A program made the position numbers and the translations under genes. The notes under the pieces are model-generated. The model was given only the letters and a program-made list of their open reading frames with translations. It did not search any database and was not told where the DNA came from. From positions 62,001-126,000 of the forward strand of contig SAQL01000005.1 in assembly GCA_004020645.1 (NCBI GenBank): a stretch of DNA of 64,000 nt, in the 5' to 3' direction. This DNA comes from Mesorhizobium sp. Its GTDB lineage: Bacteria; Pseudomonadota; Alphaproteobacteria; Rhizobiales; Rhizobiaceae. Below, one piece after another: positions 53,855 to 62,381 of the stretch; the first letter of the stretch is position 1, and each line of letters begins with the position of its first letter.

Positions 53855-54364
53855 TCACTCGATCACGGCGCAGGCCTGACGATTTCCGGCATCACCGGCA
53901 GGCTGGCTTTTGTAGTCGTCCTGTCCCCCGTGGATCATCAATGCCTTGCCTCGTATCGCCGTTTCTCCACCATCCAGCTTGACCATGCTGTTGAAAGCCT
54001 GGGCACGCAAAACGCCGTCGGCGCCGACCCGCTGATTTGGCATATCGCCCGCGTGCGGGCCTTTTCCGGCGAAAAATCCATGTTCGGCATTCGTCGGATT
54101 GAAGTGCCCACCGGCCGAGTCATGGCCGGTCTGATGGTCGCACTTTCCGGTTTCATGAACATGGAACGCGACCCATTCGCCCGGAGGCAGTCCTGTTACC
54201 TCCAACGCTATCAGCACGCCATGCGCCGTCTCGGTCAGCGTGGCCGTGCCATTCTTCTCGCCGGCCATGTTGACGAATTCGGCTTTCGCGGTCGCGGTGT
54301 CCTGAGCCGCTGCAGGCATCGCGACCGCCAGTGCCAACCCTGTCGTTGCAACCAATCTTTTCAT
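53855..54364 (-). CDS. sodC: Cu-Zn superoxide dismutase family protein
   Basis: A 169-residue exported protein: signal peptide at residues 1-20 (ATTGLALAVAMPAAAQ), then the SOD fold with AFHVHETGKCDHQTGHDSAG (copper and zinc histidines), GGHFNP, HAGDMPNQRV and the late IHGGQDDYKSQPAGDAGNR. Metal ligands and the disulfide cysteines appear in place. Start at 54364 has GGAGG. It removes superoxide in the periplasm. Monocistronic by its spacing. Confidence 0.9.
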   Translation of the reverse strand: MKRLVATTGLALAVAMPAAAQDTATAKAEFVNMAGEKNGTATLTETAHGVLIALEVTGLPPGEWVAFHVHETGKCDHQTGHDSAGGHFNPTNAEHGFFAGKGPHAGDMPNQRVGADGVLRAQAFNSMVKLDGGETAIRGKALMIHGGQDDYKSQPAGDAGNRQACAVIE

Positions 54365-54500
54365 CGACTCGGCCTCCGGTTGTCCAAGCGAGCCAAACCA
54401 CAAAGGCATCTTTTCGTTCCATTTGGAATTGAGTTTTCGTCTCCGGCACGGGCCCGTCCCGTTTCACGGAGGCATGCGAGCTGAAGTTTCAGGACATTGG

Positions 54501-55277
54501 TTACACCAACCCAAAGAGTTGGGCAGTTTGCCAGCCTGCCAGCAGTATGATGAGAATGCCAACGAGCCTGAGAAGCGTCTTTTCTGCGATCGACTTCACC
54601 ATCAATCCGGCCATAGGCGCTGCGATAGTACCACCAAGGACCAAGCCGGCAACGGGGAGTAGATTTTCTATCAGCCCCCCTGCCTCCTCCCAATGACCCG
54701 TTAGCAAGGCAAACAAGAAGGTTAGAGACACCGACAACGTGGTGAGGAACTCGGTGGCATTTACCGTACCAATAACGTAGCGGGGCGTCCCGCCAAAACC
54801 GAGAAGGCCCGTCGTTACGATGGGACCCCACCCACCACCCCCTGCGGCATCGAGAAATCCACCACCAAGTCCAAGGGGAGCTACCGCGCCTGCAGGGACC
54901 GGCTTGCTTGGGATCCGCCGGAATGAACGGAACAGGAGCCAAGCCCCGACGAGCGCAAGGTATGTGGTCACATATGGCTTCATGACGGCCCCCTCAAACG
55001 AGGTGAGCACATAAGCGCCGAGAACACCGCCGAGCACGCCAAACGGCATCAGCCGCCAGAAAAGTTTCCAGTCGATATTGCGGTGATAGATGTGGGCCGA
55101 ACCCGAGGCCGCAGTGGTAAACAGCTCAGCCGCGTGCACTGAAGCCGAAGCGTGTGCAGGAGACACGCCAAACCCCAGTAGTGTTGTCGAGCAAACCACG
55201 CCGTAGGCCATGCCGAGAGCCCCGTCGACAGCCTGAGCTACAAACCCTACGAGCGCAAAAAGGATAAATTCTTGCAT
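54501..55277 (-). CDS. TauE/SafE family sulfite/anion permease
   Basis: A 258-residue membrane protein with about eight helices. LFALVGFVAQAVDGALGMAY at the N-terminus and GGFLDAAGGGGWGPIVTTGL in the middle are the two family repeats. ATG at 55277 (MQEFILF) with GGAG upstream is preferred over a TTG at 55292. Members export sulfite, sulfoacetate or similar organosulfur anions; the substrate is not known here. Confidence 0.9.
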   Translation of the reverse strand: MQEFILFALVGFVAQAVDGALGMAYGVVCSTTLLGFGVSPAHASASVHAAELFTTAASGSAHIYHRNIDWKLFWRLMPFGVLGGVLGAYVLTSFEGAVMKPYVTTYLALVGAWLLFRSFRRIPSKPVPAGAVAPLGLGGGFLDAAGGGGWGPIVTTGLLGFGGTPRYVIGTVNATEFLTTLSVSLTFLFALLTGHWEEAGGLIENLLPVAGLVLGGTIAAPMAGLMVKSIAEKTLLRLVGILIILLAGWQTAQLFGLV

Positions 55278-55536
55278 TTGGCTCTCCAACAAAGCGCGGT
55301 CGTACTCGACGAAAGAGGAACCCGCTGCCTACAAGGCATGCAATCTTCATGCTTCCACAACTCACCAAACGCCTGCTTCAATAATGGGACGACGAACGGG
55401 AAACTGTCCACTCGATAGACGCCTTTTCCGCACCCACGATCGAATAGCACTGCGCCGCACCTCCTCCGAACTGAAGTTTCACGGTTTGGACGCAGACTTG
55501 CAGCTCTGCCCTTTATCTGTTTAATTCCCGCCATCC

Positions 55537-55630
55537 ACAGGGGTGCTCCGTATCGTCGGGGCTGAGAGATGGGCTGCAAGCCCGTTAACCCTAGAGCTGA
55601 TCTGGATAATACCAGCGGAGCAAGGCGGGC
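55537..55630 (+). promoter_or_regulatory. TPP riboswitch (THI element)
   Basis: The conserved blocks of the thiamine pyrophosphate aptamer are present: GGGGTGCTCC at 55540, GGGGCTGAGAGATGGG around 55558-55573, and CTGATCTGGATAATACCAGC at 55597-55616. Outer stem P1 TGCTCCG (55544-55550) / CGGAGCA (55616-55622). The ribosome binding site (AAGGCGGG) follows P1 directly, so control of translation start is likely. It governs the pyrimidine transporter genes downstream. Confidence 0.93.
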
Positions 55631-55631
55631 G

Positions 55632-55778
55632 ATGTTTTCCGACGCACAGATTTCTCTTGATCCGATGACCGGCGATTTCGTCGGCGTCGTCAATATTTCG
55701 ACGCTCCCGGTTGGCACGCCCGAGGGCTATGTCACGATCGACCTCACGGTCTCGGCCAACGGCCCGACCCCGCGCTGA
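55632..55778 (+). pseudogene. Internally deleted YkoF-like protein
   Basis: A 48-residue frame directly after the riboswitch. The first part MFSDAQISLDPMTGDFVGVV looks like the start of YkoF-family thiamine/HMP-binding proteins, and the last part (VTIDLTVSANGPTPR) like their end; the middle ISTLPVGTPEG matches an internal segment. The family normally has about 200 residues, so two in-frame deletions seem to have removed most of it. It may persist as a leader peptide for thiX. Confidence 0.6.
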
Positions 55779-55800
55779 TCTTTCGCGCCAGAGGTCTCGC

Positions 55801-56601
55801 ATGTCCCAGCCTTTCTCCGCCGCGCCGCGAATCGCAACCTTGTTTGCCAAGATCGGACCGGCCTTGCTGTCGGTCGGCACGCTGGTTTTGGCTTGGGAGC
55901 TCTATGCGCGCATCTCGCGCATTTCGCCCACCACGCTGCCCGCCCCGTCACGCGTCCTCGCTCAGGCCATCCAGCAGCGCCAGGCGCTGTTCGACAACAC
56001 CGTGCCGACAATCAGCGCCACATTGGCGGGTTTCGCCTGCTCGCTGGCCGTTGCCTTCATCCTTTCGGTGCTGATCGACTTCTTCAAGCCGCTGCGCCGC
56101 GCCCTGTTCCCGGTGTTCATCATCAGCCAGACCCTGCCGCTGGTGGCGATCGCCCCGCTGGTCGTTCTCTGGTTCGGCTTCGGGCTGACGCCGAAGATCA
56201 TGCTGGTCGCACTCGTGACTTTCTTTCCCATGCTGGTCGCGCTGGTGCAGGGTTATGAATCGATAGATCGGGACATCTCGGCGCTTCTGAGTTCAATGGG
56301 CGCTTCCCGCATGCGCATTTTCCTGCTGGCCCGCCTGCCCTCCTCGCTGCCCTATTTCTTCGCCGGACTGCGCATCTCGATCACCTATGCCGTGGTGGGC
56401 GCCATCTTCGCCGAATATGCCGGCGCGGCCAAAGGGCTCGGCATCTACATGCTCAACGCCAAGAACAATTTCCGGCCCGATCTCATGCTGGCGGCCGTGC
56501 TGGTCAGCGCCTTGCTCACGCTAGCCCTGTTTGCCGCTACGGTGCTGATCCAGCGCGCCGCCGCGCCATGGGAGCGGCTCGAAGGCGCACGAAAACCATG
56601 A
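55801..56601 (+). CDS. thiX: ABC permease for thiamine pyrimidine precursor
   Basis: A 266-residue inner-membrane permease with six helices. The EAA loop is seen in ALLSSMGASRMRIFLLARLP. FAGLRISITYAVVGAIFAEY is typical of the SsuC/ThiX group. The TPP riboswitch upstream and the binding protein downstream assign it to HMP (or formylaminopyrimidine) uptake. Stop overlaps the thiZ start. Confidence 0.88.
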   Translation: MSQPFSAAPRIATLFAKIGPALLSVGTLVLAWELYARISRISPTTLPAPSRVLAQAIQQRQALFDNTVPTISATLAGFACSLAVAFILSVLIDFFKPLRRALFPVFIISQTLPLVAIAPLVVLWFGFGLTPKIMLVALVTFFPMLVALVQGYESIDRDISALLSSMGASRMRIFLLARLPSSLPYFFAGLRISITYAVVGAIFAEYAGAAKGLGIYMLNAKNNFRPDLMLAAVLVSALLTLALFAATVLIQRAAAPWERLEGARKP

Positions 56602-57356
56602 GCAGGCGGCTGGAGCTGCGCCAAGTCAGCAAGCGTTTTGGCGACATTGACGTGCTTGCCGACATCACCCTGCACATCGAGCCGGGCGAATTCGTTTCAA
56701 TCCTCGGCCCCTCCGGAGCCGGCAAATCCACGATCTTCAGCTTGCTGACCGGCGGTCTCGAAGGCCACGGCGGCGATGTCGACTTCGATGGGCGGCCACT
56801 GGCCGACACGCGCCGACCGTTTGCCTTCATGCCGCAGCACGATGCCCTGATGCCCTGGCGCACAGTTATCGGCAACACCGCGCTCGGTCTGGAAGTGCAG
56901 GGCATGTCCCGCAAGGCGGCGCGCGACAAGGTGGCGCCGCTCTTCGGCGAATTCGGCCTGGCGGGCTTCGAGCAAAAGTATCCGGCGCAGCTCTCGGGCG
57001 GAATGCGCCAGCGCGCCGCGCTGTTGCGTACCGTCGTGCAGGACCGCGCCATGCTGTTGCTCGACGAACCGTTCGGCGCACTCGACGCCCTCACGCGCAC
57101 CGGCATGCAGCGCTGGCTTCAGACGATGTGGGAAAGACACCGCTGGACCGTCCTGCTGATCACCCACGACGTCCGCGAGGCGGTCTTCCTGTCCGACCGA
57201 ATCTATGTGCTGAGCGGCCGCCCCGCCCGCGTGCTGCGCGAAATCGCCATACCTCTTCCGCACCCGCGCAAAGATCTTGCCTCGCCGGAAGCCAGCGCCA
57301 TCGAAGCCGACATCCTCGATACCCTGCTCGATCCACAGCCCGCCCAAAGGACATGA
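56598..57356 (+). CDS. thiZ: ABC ATPase for thiamine pyrimidine precursor
   Basis: A 252-residue ATPase: Walker A LGPSGAGKSTIFSLL, signature QLSGGMRQRAALLRT, Walker B LLLDEPFGALDALTRTGMQR and the switch His in LLITHDVREAVFL. Start at 56598 overlaps thiX (ATGA). Group and context (SsuB-like, riboswitch) support ThiZ. Confidence 0.88.
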   Translation: MSRRLELRQVSKRFGDIDVLADITLHIEPGEFVSILGPSGAGKSTIFSLLTGGLEGHGGDVDFDGRPLADTRRPFAFMPQHDALMPWRTVIGNTALGLEVQGMSRKAARDKVAPLFGEFGLAGFEQKYPAQLSGGMRQRAALLRTVVQDRAMLLLDEPFGALDALTRTGMQRWLQTMWERHRWTVLLITHDVREAVFLSDRIYVLSGRPARVLREIAIPLPHPRKDLASPEASAIEADILDTLLDPQPAQRT

Positions 57357-57358
57357 CC

Positions 57359-58366
57359 ATGCATTCCAGACGCCTCTTCATCGCTGCCGCACTGATCGCC
57401 GGGCTCGGACCCGTCACGTCCGTCTCCGCCCAGCAGACTGTCACCGTCGCGCTAGACTGGACGCCGAACACAAATCATGTCGGGCTCTATGTCGCTCAGG
57501 CGAAAGGCTTCTACGCCGAGGCCGGGCTCGACGTGCAGATCCTGCCCTACAGCGACACTGCGGCCGGTACGCTGATCGCCAACCGCGTGGCCGATTTCGG
57601 TATACTGGGATCCATAGGATTGTTCACCCAACGCACGGCCGGCGCCGACCTCGTCGCCACCTACGCCATCATGCAGACAGAAACCGGCAGGCTGGTGTTC
57701 AATGCCGACCGCGCCGATATACAGTCCCCCAGGGACCTGGACGGCCTGACCTATGGCGGTTTCGGCAGCGCCTGGGAGAGTGCGCTGATCGGCACCATCA
57801 TCCGCCATGACGGCGGCGAGGGCAAATTCGAAACAGTGACACTGGGCACCTCCGCCTATGAGGCCCTGGCCAATGGCGCAGTCGATTTTACGCTCGAAGT
57901 CTACACTTGGGAGGGGATCAAAGCGGAGCTTGACGGCAAGGCCCAGCGCGCCTTCCGCTACGCGGATTTCGGCGTGCCCGACCAACACACCAATTTCATT
58001 GGCTCGAGCCGAGCCTACCTCGAGAAGAACAAGGACACGGCAACCGCTTTCATCGCCGCGACCAGGCGCGGCTACGCCTTCGCCGTCGAGCATCCGCAAG
58101 AAGCGGCTGATATCCTGATCGCAGCAAACAGCGATGTGCTGACCGACCGTCCATTGATCGAAGCATCGCTGAAGGCGCTGGTCGACGGCCACTATCTGCA
58201 AAGCCCCATCGGCGCGATCGGCAGGATCGATCCCGCAAAGATGGAGGCTATCGGAGACTACCTGTTCAAGACCGGAGCCCTGCGCGACGGCGATGGAAAC
58301 CCGGTCGACGAACGACCCGATTTCGCGGCCTATTACAGCAACGCCTATCTGGACGGCGAAAAATGA
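57359..58366 (+). CDS. thiY: Periplasmic pyrimidine-precursor binding protein
   Basis: A 335-residue protein with a signal peptide (residues 1-25, LIAGLGPVTSVSAQQ). The start of the mature part, VTVALDWTPNTNHVGLYVAQ, is the hallmark of the ThiY/Thi5 (NMT1-like) family binding HMP-type pyrimidines. Further typical parts: NRVADFGILGSIGLFTQRTA, TYGGFGSAWESALI. It starts 2 bp after thiZ. Confidence 0.92.
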   Translation: MHSRRLFIAAALIAGLGPVTSVSAQQTVTVALDWTPNTNHVGLYVAQAKGFYAEAGLDVQILPYSDTAAGTLIANRVADFGILGSIGLFTQRTAGADLVATYAIMQTETGRLVFNADRADIQSPRDLDGLTYGGFGSAWESALIGTIIRHDGGEGKFETVTLGTSAYEALANGAVDFTLEVYTWEGIKAELDGKAQRAFRYADFGVPDQHTNFIGSSRAYLEKNKDTATAFIAATRRGYAFAVEHPQEAADILIAANSDVLTDRPLIEASLKALVDGHYLQSPIGAIGRIDPAKMEAIGDYLFKTGALRDGDGNPVDERPDFAAYYSNAYLDGEK

Positions 58367-58628
58367 GCCCGCCGCGGCACATGCATCCTGTCGGCACTCG
58401 CCGTCGTCACCAGCAGGATCGGACTGATCGGAACTGCATCGACCAGCTTCGACGCGCCGCTGCCGCCCTGTCGAGCGCACGGCCGAACCAGTCCAGCCAG
58501 AGCCGGGTCGGCGTGCTGGTCGTAATCGCAGGGCGGGACGGGCTGATGCTGGGACAATTGCTCATGCGCATCGTGGTGGTCCCCGATACGGGCATCGTCG
58601 AACAAGGTCCGCACGCGCGCGGCGGTGC
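58367..58628 (+). pseudogene. Possible flavin monooxygenase (LLM-type) remnant
   Basis: Within this gap one frame reads LSALAVVTSRIGLIGTASTS, as in luciferase-like NtaA/SnaA monooxygenases (LSALA.VT.RIGL..TAST), then shifts frame and stops. The rest is not recognisable. No other gene is supported in the 262 bp between thiY and the AI-2E gene. Confidence 0.35.
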
Positions 58629-59741
58629 TTACTCACTGGGCGCGGCTCCGGACTGACGTGATGGCTTTGTGTCGCGCTTTGGCGTCAGTTCCGCCTCGGG
58701 CTGGTCGCTCAATCGTTTCTTGAGGATGTCAATGAGGCTGACGGTGACCGCAATCACCGCCGGGCCGAGGACGAGCCCGGATGCTCCAAACAGGACGATG
58801 CCACCGACAGCACCGACAAAGGCCACCACCGTGTGGAGCCGCAGCCGGTTCCCGACAAGCATCGGATAGAGCAGATTGTCGATGCCGGCGACGACCACGC
58901 CGCCCCAGACGGTCAGGATCGCCGCGCTCGCCCAAGCCCCCTCCAGCGCGAGATAGATCGCTGCCGGCACCCAGATCACGAATGCGCCGAGCACCGGCAC
59001 GATGGCAAGAAGTCCCATTGCCAAGCCCCAGAAGACCGGAGTGGGCAGGCCGAGCCACCAGAACATCAGGCCGCCCAACGTCCCCTGCACAGCGGCGACA
59101 AGCACGGTGCCTATCAGGATCGCATGTACCGCCTCGGCAAGGCGGGACAGCATGTATGCCGTCTCGGCGGTACGCAGGGGCGAGAGACGCTCGATCCCCC
59201 GCAGGGCGGATTCACGGTCCCGCAGAAAATAGAACAGCAGATAAAATGTCAGAACGAACATTACGGCCTGATTGATCGACCCGCGCAACAGCGATGTGCT
59301 TTGTGCCGTCAGCCATTGTACAAACGCGGCGACCGTGCCGGCCGGATCGATTTGGTTCTCAACCCACTGGGCAACCGCCGAAAGCCTGGGATAGCCCGAC
59401 AGGAAGGCATCTGTGTTCCAACCCCGGATGACCTCCTCCATATAGGTGGCGCCGTTTACCGCCTCGCGAACAAGCTGCTGTGCCACGAAGATGAGCGGCA
59501 GGCCGACTGCAACCGCCGCGATGCTGACCGACATCAGTGCGGCCAGGTTCTGGTTCCTGAGCCTTTCTTCGACCCGTCGATGAGCCGGATACAGGACGAT
59601 TGCCAACACCACCGCCCAGGTCAATGCGGGCAAAAAAGGCAACGCCAAGAGATAGCAGACATAGAGGCCGATCGCCGTCGCGGCCACAATGCCGAGCAAT
59701 CTCATTTGTTTCATATCGGGCATGTGTTTCAGGTCGGGCAT
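58629..59741 (-). CDS. AI-2E family transporter
   Basis: A 370-residue membrane protein of the PerM/TqsA group: about eight helices, LALPFLPALTWAVVLAIVLY near the N-terminus, and VQGTLGGLMFWWLGLPTPVF with FGASGLVLGPAVIAVTVSLI in the C-terminal half. Its N-terminus contains a short repeat (MPDLKH, MPDMKQ). Substrates of this group vary (autoinducer, ions); unknown here. Confidence 0.88.
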   Translation of the reverse strand: MPDLKHMPDMKQMRLLGIVAATAIGLYVCYLLALPFLPALTWAVVLAIVLYPAHRRVEERLRNQNLAALMSVSIAAVAVGLPLIFVAQQLVREAVNGATYMEEVIRGWNTDAFLSGYPRLSAVAQWVENQIDPAGTVAAFVQWLTAQSTSLLRGSINQAVMFVLTFYLLFYFLRDRESALRGIERLSPLRTAETAYMLSRLAEAVHAILIGTVLVAAVQGTLGGLMFWWLGLPTPVFWGLAMGLLAIVPVLGAFVIWVPAAIYLALEGAWASAAILTVWGGVVVAGIDNLLYPMLVGNRLRLHTVVAFVGAVGGIVLFGASGLVLGPAVIAVTVSLIDILKKRLSDQPEAELTPKRDTKPSRQSGAAPSE

Positions 59742-60107
59742 CTCTCGCCGTCTCGCAAACCAAGCGAGCCTAGTGGATTTCCCGACAAAATGGCAGCTTC
59801 CGTTGCCGCACCCCTATGGCCAGGCCGCTGTCGAGTGTGACGAAAATGGCCCGGCCATTTTCTCGGTCATTGGGCTGGTTATGCCGGTTGGGCGCCCGTG
59901 CGCGCTGGCTTCACAGGACAAAAAAGGCCGGACTGCTAAAGTCCGGCCAGGCATGAAGGTTCAAAACCTCCAGAGGGGAACGCGCCGGACGCAATGGGAG
60001 GAAAACATCCGACGCGGTGCGTATATGGGTCCGCACGGGTGGCGTTTCAACGACATGTGGTGGGCCACATCAGCCGCTCCATAGAGCCACCAGCGCGGTT
60101 TCAATCG
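59742..60107. other. Intergenic region between the AI-2E gene and the sugar operon
   Basis: 366 bp with no supported gene. It contains the minus-strand terminator at 59915-59948 for the sugar transporter operon and should hold the promoter of the AI-2E gene near 59750-59850. Confidence 0.5.
59915..59948 (-). terminator. Terminator of the sugar ABC operon
   Basis: On the minus strand GGCCGGACT/AGTCCGGCC form a 9 bp perfect stem with a 5 nt loop, followed by TTTTTTGTCC. It lies about 160 bp past the present stop of the binding-protein gene. Confidence 0.8.
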
Positions 60108-61187
60108 TCACGGTCCGTGTTTCAGTTTTTGGCGTGACAGACATACGAGCGGTGCGTCGGCCCGATCAAAGACATCGCCGCCTCGGGTCAGGCGAGGAGT
60201 GTCCCGCGGGACACTCCTCTTTCGTTTTTTACTCCGAGAGCGTGAAGGAGCCGTGTATTTGTCGACGTTGTCCTTGGTGATGAGAAGGCAGTCAAACAGC
60301 TGCTTCTCGGTCGGCGCGCCGGTTTTGCCGGTCTTTATGAACGAGTCGGCCTGTTGTACGGCCTTCGCCGAGTAGACGGCCACCGGCTGGAGCACGGTGT
60401 ACTGCAAGTCGCCCGCCTTGATAGCCGCGACAGCGTCCGGAGAGCCATCGAAGCCGCCGACCTTAATGCTCGACAGCTTTCCGGCTTCTTTCAGCGCGGC
60501 GATCGCGCCGAGCGCCATCTCGTCATTGCCGCTCGTCACGCCGATGATATCGGGATGGGCCTGCAGCAGGCTCTGCATCTTGTCGTGGCCCTGGGTCCGA
60601 TCCCAGTTGGCGACCTCCGAGCCGACCTTCTTGAGGTCCGGATACTGGCTGATCACGGTCTCGTATCCGTTTGACCGGGTGGCAGCGTTGTTGTCGGACG
60701 GAGCGCCCAAGAGTTCGACGTAGTTGCCCTTCTCGCCGATATTCGTCACCCATTGCTGTGCCCCAAGAGCGGCGCCCTGTGCGTTGTTGGAAACGAGCTG
60801 CGCCTTGGCCAGACCCTCCTGGTTGATCTCGGCGTTGACCAGGAAGACCGGGATGTTTGCGGCAATCGCCTTCTTGACGGCGCCGATCGATCCGCTGGCG
60901 TCGGCAGGATCGAGGATGATCGCCACGGATTTGTTGGTGATTGCGGTGTCGATCAGTCTGCTTTCCGTGTTTGTGTCGGCTTTCGATGCGCCGACAGTCG
61001 CGGTGTAGCCGAGTTTTTCAGCCTCGGCCTTGGCCACATTGCCTTCGGTGAGCCAGTACGGGTTGGCGGGATCGATGACGATGATCGAAATGAGGCCTTC
61101 GGCCGACGCTGTGCTTACCGACCCTGCGAGGACCGGAGCAGCCAGCGCAAAGGCCGTGAGCATTAGGATTCTTGCCTTGCCATACAT
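60108..61187 (-). CDS. Sugar ABC transporter periplasmic binding protein (C-terminal frameshift)
   Basis: A 359-residue RbsB-type protein with a signal peptide (residues 1-29, TAFALAAPVLAGSVSTASA). Core motifs: SIIVIDPANPYWLTEGNVAK, IIGVTSGNDEMALGAIAALK and VGGFDGSPDAVAAIKAGDLQ. The end DNVDKYTAP is followed by an Arg/Lys-rich tail (SRSRSKKRKRSVPRDTPRLT). With one more base after codon TAP the frame would read FTLSE-stop, a normal end. So a 1 bp deletion extended the protein by about 38 residues. Start at 61187 with AAGGAGG; the longer open frame upstream is antisense to the permease. Confidence 0.88.
   Translation of the reverse strand: MYGKARILMLTAFALAAPVLAGSVSTASAEGLISIIVIDPANPYWLTEGNVAKAEAEKLGYTATVGASKADTNTESRLIDTAITNKSVAIILDPADASGSIGAVKKAIAANIPVFLVNAEINQEGLAKAQLVSNNAQGAALGAQQWVTNIGEKGNYVELLGAPSDNNAATRSNGYETVISQYPDLKKVGSEVANWDRTQGHDKMQSLLQAHPDIIGVTSGNDEMALGAIAALKEAGKLSSIKVGGFDGSPDAVAAIKAGDLQYTVLQPVAVYSAKAVQQADSFIKTGKTGAPTEKQLFDCLLITKDNVDKYTAPSRSRSKKRKRSVPRDTPRLTRGGDVFDRADAPLVCLSRQKLKHGP
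60194..60230 (+). terminator. Perfect 26 bp palindrome with plus-strand T-run
   Basis: GAGGAGTGTCCCG/CGGGACACTCCTC (60194-60219) is a perfect palindrome, followed on the plus strand by TTTCGTTTTTT. It lies just after the ancestral stop of the sugar-binding protein gene, but the frameshifted frame now reads through it. As a hairpin it could stop transcripts from either side. Confidence 0.6.
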
Positions 61188-61219
61188 GAAATTTCCTCCT
61201 TGGTTAGCGATGGTACCGG

Positions 61220-62356
61220 TCAACCGGCAATCTTCTCGTGAGCGGGATCGGCCGTTCGGGCTTTGCCGGCTTGTTGCTGAGAAGTCGAAGGGCCGCCGTT
61301 CGAGCCCGGGAGCTTGACGCGACGGCGATACTGAATGGCATTGAGCAACACCGCCAACACGATGACCGCGCCGGTGAACACTGTTTGCCAGTAGGCGGAC
61401 ACGCCGATGATCACGAGGCCATCGGAGAGGAAGCCGATGACGAAGGCCCCGACCAGCGTGCCGCGGATATTGCCTCGACCACCGGTGAGTGCCGCGCCGC
61501 CGATGACGACGGCTGCAATGGCGGTCAGTTCGTAGGAGTTGCCGGCGGTCGGCCCTGCCGAGGTCAGTTCCGAGGACAGGATGAGGCCGGCTACCGAGGC
61601 GCAGATGCCGGACAGCATATATACCGACACCTGCACTTTTTTCACCGGCACGCCGGACAGTTCCGCGGCGCGCTCGTTGCCGCCGGAGGCATAGAGCCAC
61701 CGACCAAAGGCCGTGCGATTGAGGATGATGCTGCCGATGATCGCGATGACCACCATGACCAGCACACCGATAGGAATACCGAACAGGCGGTTGAAGCCCA
61801 GCCAGTCGAAGCCGGTATTGCCCAACTCCGGCTTGCCGCCGAGATCATTATATGTGAGGCCGTTTGTCATCAGCAGCGCGGCGCCCCGCACCACATAGAG
61901 CATACCCAGCGTGGCAACGAAGGCCGGCACCTTCAACCAGGCGATAAGGACGCCGTTGACCAGACCGACCAGTGCGCCGAGCACGCACACCAGCACCACG
62001 ACCACCCAGACGGGGGGAAACAGCACGATGCCGAGCGTTTGCAACTGCACGCCCTGCATCAGGAATCCGGCGATTACGCCCGACAGTCCAAGCGTCGACC
62101 CCACCGACAGGTCGATGCCGCCATTGAGGATGACCAGCAGCATGCCGACCGCAAGGATGCCGAAGATGGCGACATGCGACGCCATGGTGAGGAAATTGCC
62201 CAGCGAGAAGTAATAGGGCGACAGCATCGAGAAGACGAGGATGATCACCATCAGCGCGAGGAATGCCCGGCCCTCCAGCAACAACTTGGCCAGACTGAAG
62301 CCACCGCTCGATGTCCTCGGGCCGGAGCGGCTACTATTCTGACTGGCGCTGGTCAC
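61220..62356 (-). CDS. Sugar ABC transporter permease, RbsC type
   Basis: A 378-residue permease with about ten helices. GMLLVILNGGIDLSVGSTLG and NERAAELSGVPVKKVQVSVY are diagnostic of the RbsC/XylH group, with GGAALTGGRGNIRGTLVGAF near the end. A GTG start at 62356 with AGGAG is preferred over the open frame to 62509, which overlaps the ATPase gene. Substrate probably a pentose, sugar alcohol or similar. Confidence 0.9.
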   Translation of the reverse strand: MTSASQNSSRSGPRTSSGGFSLAKLLLEGRAFLALMVIILVFSMLSPYYFSLGNFLTMASHVAIFGILAVGMLLVILNGGIDLSVGSTLGLSGVIAGFLMQGVQLQTLGIVLFPPVWVVVVLVCVLGALVGLVNGVLIAWLKVPAFVATLGMLYVVRGAALLMTNGLTYNDLGGKPELGNTGFDWLGFNRLFGIPIGVLVMVVIAIIGSIILNRTAFGRWLYASGGNERAAELSGVPVKKVQVSVYMLSGICASVAGLILSSELTSAGPTAGNSYELTAIAAVVIGGAALTGGRGNIRGTLVGAFVIGFLSDGLVIIGVSAYWQTVFTGAVIVLAVLLNAIQYRRRVKLPGSNGGPSTSQQQAGKARTADPAHEKIAG

Positions 62357-62381
62357 GGTCTGGCTCCTGTATTCTTCATGA

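Noticed and set aside
60108..61700. 530-residue version of the sugar-binding protein
   Set aside because: The first 171 codons are antisense to the permease gene and rich in Arg; the signal peptide and RBS place the start at 61187.
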